A stretch of DNA of 64,000 bases, taken from contig CALTVJ010000004.1 in NCBI GenBank assembly GCA_943912835.1, positions 1 through 64,000 on the forward strand, written 5' to 3'. Shown piece by piece: positions 27,285-34,939 of this stretch. The notes beneath the pieces were generated by a model. The model was given only the letters and a program-made list of their open reading frames with translations, was not told where the DNA came from and searched no databases. The translations under genes were made by a program, and so were the position numbers. Origin of the DNA: an uncultured Porphyromonas sp. (GTDB taxonomy: Bacteria; Bacteroidota; Bacteroidia; Bacteroidales; Porphyromonadaceae). Positions within the stretch are counted from its first letter, which is position 1. Each line of letters begins with the position of its first letter.

Positions 27285-27302
27285 AATTGTGTATTGCTAT
27301 GA

Positions 27303-27343
27303 AAAAGAGAGACAGCCTAAACATCGTGTTGGGCTGTCTTTGC
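27303..27343 (+). terminator. Terminator of the surface lipoprotein gene
   Basis: AGACAGCC pairs with GGCTGTCT around a loop, followed by a T-rich stretch. Confidence 0.65.
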
Positions 27344-27376
27344 TTTGTCTATGTTGAGGGGGCTGGATTAGTTTGA

Positions 27377-27458
27377 GATCCTTTTGTCTGAGCAATGCCC
27401 CTGCCTCTGGCTGTGCGCCTCGCTCCGAAGCGAGTGTCGTATTTATATAAGAGTCTCA
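27377..27458. repeat. Dispersed ~80-base repeat, copy A
   Basis: This copy and 31105-31183 share GA(T/C)CC-TTTTGTCTG, TGGCTGTGCGCCTCGC, a CGAGTG(T/C)CGT(A/G)TTTAT stretch and AGTCTCA, with the inner palindrome CTCGCTCCGAAGCGAG. The two are clearly related but diverged. Confidence 0.65.
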
Positions 27459-27506
27459 TTTGAGGTCGTTGCACAGGCTCTTAATGCCTTTACTTTACAA
27501 AATAAT

Positions 27507-27548
27507 CGTCCCATAGTTAGGGGACTCTAGTCCCACAACTATGGGACG
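27507..27548. repeat. Intergenic hairpin element (GTCCCATAGTT)
   Basis: 19-base arms (27507-27525 and 27530-27548), 17 of 19 complementary, with a 4-base loop. Each arm is itself a small hairpin with a loop of CTAACTAT or CAACTA type. Confidence 0.6.
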
Positions 27549-27574
27549 GAAGAGGATGCTTTTAGAAAACAAAA

Positions 27575-27616
27575 ATCGTTTAAGTTAAACGAGCGAAATC
27601 ATTTAACTTAAACGAT
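27575..27616. repeat. Intergenic hairpin element (CGTTTAAGTTAAACG)
   Basis: 18-base arms (27575-27592 and 27599-27616), 17 of 18 complementary. Each arm is a CGTTT-AACTT-AAACG-like hairpin. Same architecture as the neighbour at 27507 but a different sequence. The rest of 27285-27747 shows no gene. Confidence 0.6.
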
Positions 27617-27747
27617 ATTGAATCTTTAGCTTAAAGTTCTTGAGAGCTTCTATAAGAAGTTCCGAAAGACTTTTAGAAGGATCGTATTATAAACAGACTC
27701 AGACCGTCTGCTACTGTTTGCTGCTAACGATCTTATTTACTATAACC

Positions 27748-28863
27748 TTAGTTTGTCTTGGCTTTTGCTTTGTTTTTGGGTCTACGTTTGAGGTAAAGCC
27801 ATAGCCCTGTTGGGAAGAAGCTCGCCCCCATAAGACAAACTGCGAAGTAGATGAACTTTACACCGAAGCCGCCCCAGAGGCCTAGATGTAGTGAATATAT
27901 CCAACCTCTAGCTCGATCGCTGGCTGGCTTGTTTTTGTATGGGATATGCTCTTGTATATCGCCATTTAATGGGTCTAGTATGTAACTATTTTCTGCTCTT
28001 ACGTTACCAAAGATTTGTTGTGGTTTGATATGAGCTTTACCTATTTCAAGACGAATATATTCGTAGTTGCCTAATAGCTCCTTATTGTATGTTCGTTGAA
28101 TGTTGTTGTGAGCTCTTTGCCAGTCGAAGGTTGAGTTTATTTTGCCTTTATCATCTTGTTTGCTTGGCTCCTTGTCTTTGGTTTGCTCGATGCCAAGCAG
28201 GCTATATAATCCTGATCGATACCAAGGATAAGACCATGTAAGCCCTGTTAGAGCCATGAGTAGCAGTAGGCTAACACAATAAATACCAAGAGAAGCATGA
28301 AGGTCTGTCATTAGCCTTTGTCTTGATGCCTTTGTCTTGATGCTTAGGCGTTGCTTGAGTGCTTTTTTGCTTTTGGGCCACCAATAAACGATCCCAGAAA
28401 CGAGAATGAAGACGAATAGGATGGTTGAAGCACCCATAATTTGTTTACCCCAAGTACGGCTATCATCCATGAACCAGCGGTGTAGCCGTAGGGAGTAACT
28501 AAAGAAGTCTGGTTCACTGCGGTCTATCCTGCCTTTTATTTCGGCTGTATATGGGTCTACAAATATCTGGGTCTTAGGGTTGCTTTTGGTTGAAATGATG
28601 TAGTTGCGTCTAGCCTCAGACGAAATTTTGATGCTGTTTACATGGTCATCTTGTAGTTGATTTTCTACTTTTAGCACTAATTCGTTTAGCGAAATTGGTG
28701 TCTCCTCTTTATACTCGTGCTCATGGAAGTATCGTGCAGGGGTAACGATTTCTCTGATTTCATCTTGAAATACGAGTATTGCTCCGGTTAAGCAGCTAAG
28801 AAAGATAATAACACCAGCGAGTAAGCCCAGTATTTGGTGTAGCTTCTTGAAAAACTTTGCCAT
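27748..28863 (-). CDS. PepSY-associated TM protein, probable ferric reductase type
   Basis: A 371-aa inner-membrane protein of the PepSY_TM family. TM1 is near the N terminus (ILGLLAGVIIFLSCLTGAILVF), followed by a periplasmic PepSY region (YIISTKSNPKTQIFVDPYTAEIKGRI), then LRLHRWFMD, TM segments around ILFVFILVSGIVYWWP, LHASLGIYCVSLLLLMALTG, and a final TM with SLHLGLWGGFGVKFIYFAVCLMGASFFPTGLWLYL. Conserved His in TM helices may bind haem. Members often sit next to siderophore receptors and reduce ferric chelates; no receptor is adjacent here. It stands alone on the minus strand. Confidence 0.85.
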   Translation of the reverse strand: MAKFFKKLHQILGLLAGVIIFLSCLTGAILVFQDEIREIVTPARYFHEHEYKEETPISLNELVLKVENQLQDDHVNSIKISSEARRNYIISTKSNPKTQIFVDPYTAEIKGRIDRSEPDFFSYSLRLHRWFMDDSRTWGKQIMGASTILFVFILVSGIVYWWPKSKKALKQRLSIKTKASRQRLMTDLHASLGIYCVSLLLLMALTGLTWSYPWYRSGLYSLLGIEQTKDKEPSKQDDKGKINSTFDWQRAHNNIQRTYNKELLGNYEYIRLEIGKAHIKPQQIFGNVRAENSYILDPLNGDIQEHIPYKNKPASDRARGWIYSLHLGLWGGFGVKFIYFAVCLMGASFFPTGLWLYLKRRPKNKAKAKTN

Positions 28864-28959
28864 TGTTAAGTTCTTGTATTGTTAGAGTTTTTTTGTTTGA
28901 GTAGCATTAAGAGTATTGATATGGGAAATAGTTTAATCTATGTCTCATAGACCATAACG

Positions 28960-29001
28960 AATAAATCCCACAAATACCAAAAGATATTTGTGGGATTTAT
29001 T
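28960..29001 (-). terminator. Terminator after tRNA-Arg(ACG)
   Basis: A perfect 17-bp stem of AATAAATCCCACAAATA and its complement with an 8-base loop, directly beyond the tRNA 3' end on the minus strand. It begins with the same AATAAATCCC as the terminator of tRNA-Phe. Confidence 0.75.
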
Positions 29002-29005
29002 CTTG

Positions 29006-29079
29006 TGACTCCGACAGGATTCAAACCTGTAACCTTCTGATCCGTAGTCAGATGCTCTATTCAGTTGAGCTACGGAGCC
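29006..29079 (-). tRNA. tRNA-Arg(ACG)
   Basis: A 74-nt cloverleaf on the minus strand. GGCTCCG pairs with CGGAGTC (one G.T), anticodon stem CTGA-CTACGGA-TCAG carries ACG (read with inosine), and the T arm ACAGG/CCTGT is intact. No CCA encoded. Confidence 0.94.
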
Positions 29080-29102
29080 ATCTTGTTAGCCTTTAACGAC
29101 TG

Positions 29103-29133
29103 CAAAGATAATACATTTATTTGATTTGCACAA
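29103..29133 (-). promoter_or_regulatory. Promoter of tRNA-Arg(ACG)
   Basis: Minus strand TTG (29131-29133), 20-base spacer, TATCTTTG (29103-29110): a near-ideal Bacteroidota promoter. Confidence 0.65.
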
Positions 29134-29221
29134 TAGCTTCTTGAGGAGGGACTCCCACTGACTGCTTGTAGTGTCGTATGAATTAAGGACTTGATCGATG
29201 TTTCGATAAGGCGAATTTGTG

Positions 29222-29229
29222 TAAATTTG
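29222..29229 (+). promoter_or_regulatory. -7 box of porV
   Basis: TAAATTTG, 43 bases before porV. Confidence 0.45.
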
Positions 29230-29272
29230 TGTGTTGCTCGGTTAGTAGAGCTCTACTATATTGTAGTTTGAT

Positions 29273-30400
29273 ATGAAAAAACTAATTATTCTGGCGTGTG
29301 CTTTGATGTTGCCGTTGGCTGTGCACGCACAATTGAAGTTAAATCCCGTATTAACGGCTGTACCTTCTCTTAATATCACTCCTGATGCGCGTGCTGCAGC
29401 ATTAGGAGATCAAGGTGTTGCCAGCTCTGGGGATATCTATTCACAATATTGGAATCCCGCCAAATATTCGTTTGTTTCAAGTCGTTCTGGCTTTGGTTTT
29501 AGCTATACTCCATGGTTAAGTAAAATAACTAGTGATATTGCTTTGATGCAGTTTGTGGGGTATTACCAATTAGATCAGCATAGTCGTCATACTCTAGGAG
29601 CCTCATTGCGTTATTTCAGTTTGGGTAAGGTGACTACTTGGGACGAGCTTGGGCGTAGCTTGGGGACTATATCTCCCCATGAGTTCGCTGTAGACCTCAG
29701 TTACGCAATAAAGCTTAATGATACTTATTCTTTGGCGGCTGCTTTGAGATATGTCAATTCAAAGCAAGAAATTAATGTGGAGAATAGATCAGCCTCGGCA
29801 GTTGTTGCCGATCTATCGGCCTTCATGAATAAATACGTACGCATTGGTGAAGCCGAGAGTCGTTGGACAGCAGGCATTAGTTTGCGTAATCTAGGAGCTA
29901 AGTTGAGCTTAGATGATGGGCAAAGTCATTTCTTACCAACCAATTTGGCTCTAGGTACGGGTTTACTTTATCCGATAGATCAAGCCAATGCCGTCTCCCT
30001 CAGTCTTGAAGTTAATAAGTTACTTGTCCCAGCTTATCCTCGTTTTGGTGACGACCCTAAAGCTAAAGCTGCCTACGAACAAACCTCTGCAATGTCTGGG
30101 GTATTCAAAAGTTTTAGCGATGCACCTGGGGGCTTCTCTGAGGAACTCAAAGAGTTGCGTTGGGGTATTGGAGCTGAGTACAATCACAAGGATAAGTTTT
30201 TTGCTCGTCTAGGTTACAGTTATTTGCACCCAGATAAAGGCAACTTGCAGTCACTTACGGCTGGTGCAGGCTTTAAGTTGAGTGCTTTTCGTATTGATGC
30301 AGCGTACACCATATCTACTGTTGCCTACAATCCTTTAGATCAAACATTACGTTTCTCTCTTGGTTTTGATTTAGAGGCACTGACAAAGTTATTCAAATAA
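29273..30400 (+). CDS. porV: Type IX secretion outer-membrane protein PorV
   Basis: A 375-aa outer-membrane barrel of the PorV/PorQ family. After the signal peptide MKKLIILACALMLPLAVHAQ come PSLNITPDARAAALGDQGVAS and IYSQYWNPAKYSF, the family's N-terminal signature, and barrel strands to the end (TLRFSLGFDLEALTKLFK). PorV collects substrates from the T9SS translocon and hands them to the PorU sortase complex. In P. gingivalis the order is porU-porV-ispF; here ispF follows (7 bases) but a tRNA and its promoter stand where porU would be. PorQ is the alternative, but the ispF linkage supports PorV. Confidence 0.9.
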   Translation: MKKLIILACALMLPLAVHAQLKLNPVLTAVPSLNITPDARAAALGDQGVASSGDIYSQYWNPAKYSFVSSRSGFGFSYTPWLSKITSDIALMQFVGYYQLDQHSRHTLGASLRYFSLGKVTTWDELGRSLGTISPHEFAVDLSYAIKLNDTYSLAAALRYVNSKQEINVENRSASAVVADLSAFMNKYVRIGEAESRWTAGISLRNLGAKLSLDDGQSHFLPTNLALGTGLLYPIDQANAVSLSLEVNKLLVPAYPRFGDDPKAKAAYEQTSAMSGVFKSFSDAPGGFSEELKELRWGIGAEYNHKDKFFARLGYSYLHPDKGNLQSLTAGAGFKLSAFRIDAAYTISTVAYNPLDQTLRFSLGFDLEALTKLFK

Positions 30401-30407
30401 AGATAAG

Positions 30408-30893
30408 ATGAAGATACCGTTTCGTACAGGTTTTGGCTTTGATGTTCATAGGCTGGAGGAGGGATACCCTCTCTATTTGGGAGGCATCAAAATAGAGCAC
30501 CATTTGGGTTTGGAGGGGCATAGTGACGCTGATGTCGTACTACATGCTGTTTGTGATGCCTTACTTGGATCTTTGGCGCTTGGAGATATTGGTGTGCATT
30601 TCCCCCCAAGTGATATGAAGTATAAGGGCATTGATAGTAAGTTACTTCTCTCTGAGGTGTGTCGTTTGGTGCGAAGTAAAGGTTATGAGATAGGCAATAT
30701 AGATGTGACTATTGCTGCCGAAGCTCCGAAATTGAATCCTCATGTGCCAGCGATGCGTTTGGTGATGGCACAAGTCATGGAGGTTGACGAGACTCAGATT
30801 TCTCTTAAAGCGACAACTACAGAGCGGCTTGGGTTCACTGGTCGTCAAGAGGGGATGAGTGCCTATGCTACGGCTTTGGTGTATGCTGTATAG
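30408..30893 (+). CDS. ispF: 2-C-methyl-D-erythritol 2,4-cyclodiphosphate synthase
   Basis: A 161-aa zinc enzyme of the MEP isoprenoid pathway that cyclises CDP-ME 2-phosphate. GFGFDVHRLEEG carries the Asp-x-His zinc ligands, LEGHSDADVVLHAVCDALLGSLALGDIGVHFPPSD is the central signature, and LKATTTERLGFTGRQEGMSAYA the C-terminal one. It shares the pathway with ispG at 52 kb. It is cotranscribed with porV, and a terminator follows. Confidence 0.98.
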   Translation: MKIPFRTGFGFDVHRLEEGYPLYLGGIKIEHHLGLEGHSDADVVLHAVCDALLGSLALGDIGVHFPPSDMKYKGIDSKLLLSEVCRLVRSKGYEIGNIDVTIAAEAPKLNPHVPAMRLVMAQVMEVDETQISLKATTTERLGFTGRQEGMSAYATALVYAV

Positions 30894-30922
30894 GTAGGTT
30901 GCTGTAATCTTTTGTATATAAG

Positions 30923-30960
30923 ATAGCTCCACAATATAGAGTTGTGGAGCTATTATTTTA
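30923..30960 (+). terminator. Terminator of porV-ispF
   Basis: ATAGCTCCACAA and TTGTGGAGCTAT form a perfect 12-bp stem followed by a T-rich run. Confidence 0.75.
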
Positions 30961-31006
30961 TAGAGATCGCTCAGCGAGTAGCAGAATGTGCTAATCACAA
31001 GGATAG

Positions 31007-31044
31007 CATAAGCCGAGCGCATAGCGGAGTTTACTCGGGTTATG
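31007..31044. repeat. Hairpin next to repeat copy B
   Basis: CATAAGCCGAG (31007-31017) pairs with CTCGGGTTATG (31034-31044), 10 of 11. It lies in a non-coding stretch (30960-31200) that otherwise holds only the dispersed repeat. Confidence 0.4.
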
Positions 31045-31104
31045 CCGAGGCGAGCTATCGAACCTTAGAAGGCAACCAGACTGAGGGTGTAGGGAGAGCG
31101 AAAA

Positions 31105-31183
31105 GACCCTTTTGTCTGTGAAATACTCCGAGTGGCTGTGCGCCTCGCATCGAAACGAGTGCCGTGTTTATGCGACAGTCTCA
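31105..31183. repeat. Dispersed ~80-base repeat, copy B
   Basis: Diverged partner of 27377-27458; both carry TGGCTGTGCGCCTCGC and the palindromic CTCGC...CGAG core. Neither encodes a convincing peptide. Confidence 0.65.
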
Positions 31184-31268
31184 ATACTAGAGTACAAAAA
31201 AATAATAACAGAAGTTTGCTTATTCGCAAATAATCTCTATATTTGCAGTGTTCTACAATACTAGTACA
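31182..31268 (+). promoter_or_regulatory. Promoter and paired operator of the ABC/GntR operon
   Basis: TTTG (31215-31218), 19 bases, TATATTTG (31238-31245). Two similar sites flank it: CAATACTAGAGTACA (31182-31196) and CAATACTAGTACA (31256-31268). Their symmetry and position around the promoter suggest binding by the YtrA-like GntR protein encoded at the end of the operon. Confidence 0.55.
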
Positions 31269-31286
31269 CATAGTCAGTAGAGCGAT

Positions 31287-31364
31287 ATGAAAGTTATAAG
31301 TATTCAGCACGGTCTCATAAGAATCAAAGTAGAAGGTTACAAGTATCAAGGCAAAGAGTTATAA
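31287..31364 (+). CDS. Possible 25-aa leader peptide
   Basis: ATG-initiated 25-codon frame (MKVISIQHGLIRIKVEGYKY, then five more residues) inside the 5' leader of the ABC operon, downstream of the promoter and second operator. No clear ribosome-binding site. It is basic and amphipathic. It may be chance; I list it because it is the only ATG frame in the leader and starts about 35 bases after the likely transcription start. Confidence 0.25.
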   Translation: MKVISIQHGLIRIKVEGYKYQGKEL

Positions 31365-31429
31365 CTCTGCTTATCGTCCTATAAAACTATTTGAATAAAA
31401 TCATCGACAACAAGTAAATAAATATCACC

Positions 31430-32266
31430 ATGATTAAGCTAGAAGAAGTTAAGTTTGGCTACAGCCGCAACCATCGTTTGTTTACAGACATGGGCTTCGA
31501 ATTACCAGCAGGTAGTATCACTGGTCTGCTAGGGCGTAATGGAGAAGGCAAAAGTACACTGATGAAACTCATCACAGGTCAGCTCCTCCCTCGTGGGGGG
31601 AAACTAGAAATCCTTGGAGAAGACCCTACTAAGCGTGGTGTAAGACTACTCAGTCAGCTCTATTACCTGCCAGAAGAAGTGCAGATGCCACCTATCAGTA
31701 TACGCGAATACTTCGCTTGCTATGCCCCTTTTTATCCTACTTATGATGCAAGTGTAGCGGAGAGTCTGATACAAGAGTTTGACCTTAAGTGGGATATGAA
31801 TCTAGGAAAACTCTCACTTGGTCAGAAGAAAAAGGCATCTATTGCCTTCGCTCTGGCCATAAGGGTACCACTACTCTTGATGGATGAACCAACAAATGGT
31901 CTAGATATTCCCTCTAAGTCTGCCTTTCGTCGTATCGTTGCTCGATATTCTAATGAAGAACAGACTATTATTATCAGTACTCATCAGGTAAGAGATTTAG
32001 AGCAACTCATCGATCGTTTATTACTTATGGACGGCAACCGAATCATTTGTAACGAAACGATAGCTCATATCACAGACAAACTCAGTTTTGCTCCCGTAAA
32101 TACTCACAACAAACACGAAGCTTTATATACCGAAGGGAGCATTATGGGCGAACTAGGCGTCTTCCTTCGTAGGGCGAATGAAGCAGAGGGAGAGTTTAGT
32201 ATGGAACTTTTCTTCAATGCTATCATCGCAGAGAAAGGTAAGATCCTCGCCACCCTACAAAACTAA
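31430..32266 (+). CDS. ABC transporter ATP-binding protein
   Basis: A 278-aa ABC ATPase. Walker A is GLLGRNGEGKST (about 33-44), the signature LSLGQKKKASIAFALA replaces LSGGQ, Walker B is LLLMDEPTNGLDIPS, and the H-loop ISTHQVRDLE. With the 268-aa six-helix protein downstream and a GntR/YtrA regulator it fits the Ytr-like ABC-2 exporters that answer cell-envelope stress. The C-terminal 60 residues after the H-loop are an extension of unknown role. The substrate cannot be read. Confidence 0.92.
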   Translation: MIKLEEVKFGYSRNHRLFTDMGFELPAGSITGLLGRNGEGKSTLMKLITGQLLPRGGKLEILGEDPTKRGVRLLSQLYYLPEEVQMPPISIREYFACYAPFYPTYDASVAESLIQEFDLKWDMNLGKLSLGQKKKASIAFALAIRVPLLLMDEPTNGLDIPSKSAFRRIVARYSNEEQTIIISTHQVRDLEQLIDRLLLMDGNRIICNETIAHITDKLSFAPVNTHNKHEALYTEGSIMGELGVFLRRANEAEGEFSMELFFNAIIAEKGKILATLQN

Positions 32267-32323
32267 TAACATCAATACGAGGCTACAATATCCATTATTA
32301 TAACAGACAAATTCATTACCAAT

Positions 32324-33130
32324 ATGACTACAAATATCAATATGTATACAGGCTTTAGCCTAGCACGTATAGGCAAATTGCTCCGATTGAGCTGGGTTGT
32401 GAACCGCAAGACTCTATTCATTGGTATCAGTCTACAAATCTTTTTACTTTGGTTCCTCCCTCGAGCTGGTATGATTCTCGGCTATGATTCCCACGAAGTA
32501 TGGGTTAAAAATTTTAATTCGGATGTTTATATCATTACGAGTATACTAGGTAGTATCTTATTAGCCTTATTTTCTTGGTTAGTTTTGCTCAATCGTCAGA
32601 CCCAGCACCATGTACCAGGAGCGTACACTCTATTGCCCGCTAGTATGAGCGAGAAATATGTTTCGCTCATACTTCAAGGGGTATTTATCGAGGCTACGGC
32701 TACTGTAATGGCTGTATCGCTTATAGCTTTGACCTCTTTGGAGATACCCAATCTATGGGAAGCATTTAGAGCTATGGAGTTTCACAAGGCATTTTATCAA
32801 GAGTTTCCTATTTATGATACGGTTAATGATAATTATAAGTTGATTAACACGAAGGTATTCCTTCCTTTTTTGGCTCCACTAGCAGGAACACTGTGTTATG
32901 CTCTAGCAAGTATTCACTTCCGTAAGATGCTTGTGGCTCTATTCATCACCTCTATTCTCCTTTTCGTAGTACTCCCTATCATAATAATAGATACTGGTCT
33001 AGGAGTATCCATAATAATAAATTTAAGTGTAGACACTTATCGCACGATATTTCAGTGTATATTAGGGGCAATCTGTATAGGGCTCTTGGCAACCATTTAT
33101 TATCGTCTTAAGACATTACAAGTCAAATGA
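32324..33130 (+). CDS. ABC-2 type permease subunit, putative
   Basis: A 268-aa integral membrane protein with about six predicted helices (for example TLFIGISLQIFLLWFLP, IITSILGSILLALFSWLVLL, IEATATVMAVSLIALTSL, VALFITSILLFVVLPIIII, IFQCILGAICIGLLATIYY). It lies 57 bases after the ATPase and its stop overlaps the regulator start by 4 bases (ATGA). No named family recognised beyond its role as probable membrane half of the transporter. Confidence 0.75.
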   Translation: MTTNINMYTGFSLARIGKLLRLSWVVNRKTLFIGISLQIFLLWFLPRAGMILGYDSHEVWVKNFNSDVYIITSILGSILLALFSWLVLLNRQTQHHVPGAYTLLPASMSEKYVSLILQGVFIEATATVMAVSLIALTSLEIPNLWEAFRAMEFHKAFYQEFPIYDTVNDNYKLINTKVFLPFLAPLAGTLCYALASIHFRKMLVALFITSILLFVVLPIIIIDTGLGVSIIINLSVDTYRTIFQCILGAICIGLLATIYYRLKTLQVK

Positions 33131-33480
33131 AGACAAACCAACTAATGATGGGCTTTGCCCAAATAGCCGATTGGGTGTGTGACCGCATACTTGAGGGAAA
33201 ATATCAAGCAGATGACCGCATACCCTCTGTAAGGGAGTTGGCCGAATTGATGGAGGTAAATCCTAATACGATAGTTCGTTCGTATGAAAAGCTACAACGA
33301 GAAGAAGTTATTTATATGCAACGTGGAATGGGTTACTTCGTAGTTAATGGCGCATTCGAACGCATTCGCGAGCAGAGAAGAAAGGCATTTTTTGACCACT
33401 ATCTACCCAATTTCGTCTCAGAGATGCAATTGCTTGGTATCAACCCCCAAGAGGTTATTGATCAGATGACCTCAGACTAG
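33127..33480 (+). CDS. GntR/YtrA-family transcriptional regulator
   Basis: A 117-aa winged-helix repressor of the short YtrA subfamily: one GntR DNA-binding domain (ADDRIPSVRELAELMEVNPNTIVRSYEKLQREEVIYMQRGMGYFV, about residues 28-75) with a brief helical dimerisation tail. Such proteins usually repress the ABC operon they belong to, which places the paired CAATACTAG sites at 31.2 kb as likely targets. Coupled to the permease by a 4-base overlap. Confidence 0.92.
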   Translation: MKTNQLMMGFAQIADWVCDRILEGKYQADDRIPSVRELAELMEVNPNTIVRSYEKLQREEVIYMQRGMGYFVVNGAFERIREQRRKAFFDHYLPNFVSEMQLLGINPQEVIDQMTSD

Positions 33481-33514
33481 ACTCTACTATATCGTTGTGT
33501 TTTTGTGAATAGCT

Positions 33515-33560
33515 ATAGGGCTATACCGAGAGAAGTCTTTCGGTATAGCCCTATATTTTT
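33515..33560 (+). terminator. Terminator of the ABC/GntR operon
   Basis: ATAGGGCTATACCGA and TCGGTATAGCCCTAT form a perfect 15-bp stem, followed by ATTTTT. Confidence 0.85.
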
Positions 33561-33563
33561 CTC

Positions 33564-33739
33564 TTTTGAGGGAGTTTGATGTCTACAAAATCTACAGAAG
33601 CCCCAAGCTTCATCAAGTATATACTCAGCTGAATGAAGTACTCCTTCTTATGTCAAATCAATGTTTGGCTCGACAACGCTTGGTTGATGGTATTATGTTT
33701 AAAGCGAGTGATTGTGCAATGGCCTCTGATTGATTTACA
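33564..33739 (+). other. Start-less open frame after the terminator
   Basis: About 55 open codons including DVYKIYRSPKLHQVYTQLNEVL and ending at a TGA near 33733-33739, without an ATG near its left end. It is not recognised. It could be the tail of a lost gene between the ABC operon and oxyR, or chance. No other feature was seen between 33561 and 33745. Confidence 0.2.
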
Positions 33740-33745
33740 GTGCCC

Positions 33746-34675
33746 TTACATGAGTTGTTGGGTCGCTTTGAGGCGATGCATCGTTGTTGGGACAACCGAT
33801 TTGATCAGCTCTGCTAAGGCATTGACAAGTGTGGTACGTGCGTAGTCCTCGGTTGTACATAGGCTGATGGCACGACAAGGACGAGGTATAGCAAAGTTGC
33901 GAATGAGTTCGCGTGAACTTTCAGACTTGATGTATTGTAGTGCGAGCTCTGGGATAAATGTCATACCATTACCACTCTCTACCATGTGCATAAAAGTCTG
34001 CAAACAGCCATTGCGATAACTATGTTTGGGAGAAGACTCTCGTTTGAGTTGGCAGAAGCGCAGTAATTGATCTCTGAAACAATGTCCCTCATCCAAGAGC
34101 CAAAGTCTATCTGCTTGGACTTGACTTGATCGTATGTTGCGTTCTTCAAATAGAGCCTCGTTGCGTGAGACGTAAGCAAAAAACTCTTCGAAGTACAATG
34201 GGGTGAGTTTGAGTTTTCGTGTCTCTTCATTCTCAGCGATGATAGCCACATCAATGGTATGGTTTTTTAGTGCGGCTATAGACTCTGTTGTGATATATTC
34301 GTGGAAGACGACTTTAAGCTCTGGTAGTTTGCTAGATAAGACTGGGGCGAGTAGGGGAATAAGGTAGGGTGCGATTGTGGGGATAACGCTGATATTGAGT
34401 GTCCCACCAACGCTCGATGATTCGTTCTGAATGATGTCCCCAAGAAGCGTCATTTGGTGTAGTATTTCTTCGGCTTGCTTGATTACTCTAAGGCCAATAT
34501 TGGTCGGCGTTACAGAGGCACGTGAGCGTTCAAATAGCTTAACACCAAGCTCTTCCTCCAGCTTTTGCACCATGGTGCTCAGGGTTGGTTGAGATACATT
34601 GCAACTCTCGGCAGCACGTCCGAAGTGCCTATGTTTATCGAGGGCTGAGATATATTCTAATTGTTGTAAGTTCAT
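33746..34675 (-). CDS. oxyR: Peroxide-sensing LysR regulator OxyR
   Basis: A 309-aa LysR-type regulator. The start MNLQQLEYISALDKHRHFGRAA gives the standard N-terminal winged HTH (with QPTLSTMVQKLEEELG); an upstream extension is not family-like and lies before the promoter. Cys199 and Cys208 (GHCFRDQLLRFC) have the same numbers and spacing as the redox pair of E. coli OxyR, so peroxide would form the activating disulfide. Likely targets include dps and other oxidative-stress genes. It is preceded by a TATCTTTG box (34714-34721) and divergent from addA. Confidence 0.94.
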   Translation of the reverse strand: MNLQQLEYISALDKHRHFGRAAESCNVSQPTLSTMVQKLEEELGVKLFERSRASVTPTNIGLRVIKQAEEILHQMTLLGDIIQNESSSVGGTLNISVIPTIAPYLIPLLAPVLSSKLPELKVVFHEYITTESIAALKNHTIDVAIIAENEETRKLKLTPLYFEEFFAYVSRNEALFEERNIRSSQVQADRLWLLDEGHCFRDQLLRFCQLKRESSPKHSYRNGCLQTFMHMVESGNGMTFIPELALQYIKSESSRELIRNFAIPRPCRAISLCTTEDYARTTLVNALAELIKSVVPTTMHRLKATQQLM

Positions 34676-34713
34676 ATCAATAAACAGAGATATAAGATGA
34701 AATGCTTTTACAA

Positions 34714-34721
34714 CAAAGATA
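34714..34721 (-). promoter_or_regulatory. -7 box of oxyR
   Basis: TATCTTTG on the minus strand, about 40 bases before the oxyR start. Confidence 0.5.
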
Positions 34722-34800
34722 AGGATTTTTGTAGTATAACCTAAATGCAAATTGTCGTTTAACTAGGAGGAGACATGTCTTCTCACTGAGTGTATATTTT

Positions 34801-34817
34801 TCGTCTTACCGAGACGA
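34801..34817. repeat. Intergenic hairpin TCGTC-TTACCGA-GACGA
   Basis: A perfect 5- to 6-bp stem around loop TTACCGA, between oxyR and addA. The stem TCGTCT/AGACGA is the same as at 14591-14609, where the loop is CTAACTT. Confidence 0.55.
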
Positions 34818-34845
34818 TTGAGCATAATTCAGTAGTCCCTATCAT

Positions 34846-34875
34846 TTTGTTAGGGGAGCGAATTTTGTACCTTTG
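34846..34875 (+). promoter_or_regulatory. Promoter of addA
   Basis: TTTG (34846-34849), 18 bases, TACCTTTG (34868-34875). A small AAGACT/AGTCTT hairpin follows in the leader. Confidence 0.5.
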
Positions 34876-34939
34876 TTAAGACTTGAGACCCTTTGAGTAG
34901 TCTTACTCTGTAAATACCCCAATAAAGTTCTTATCCTCT

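Noticed and set aside
33514..33555. ATACCGAG hairpin as another member of the intergenic hairpin family
   Set aside because: It is a standard intrinsic terminator with a T-run; the ACCGAG match lies in the stem, not the loop.
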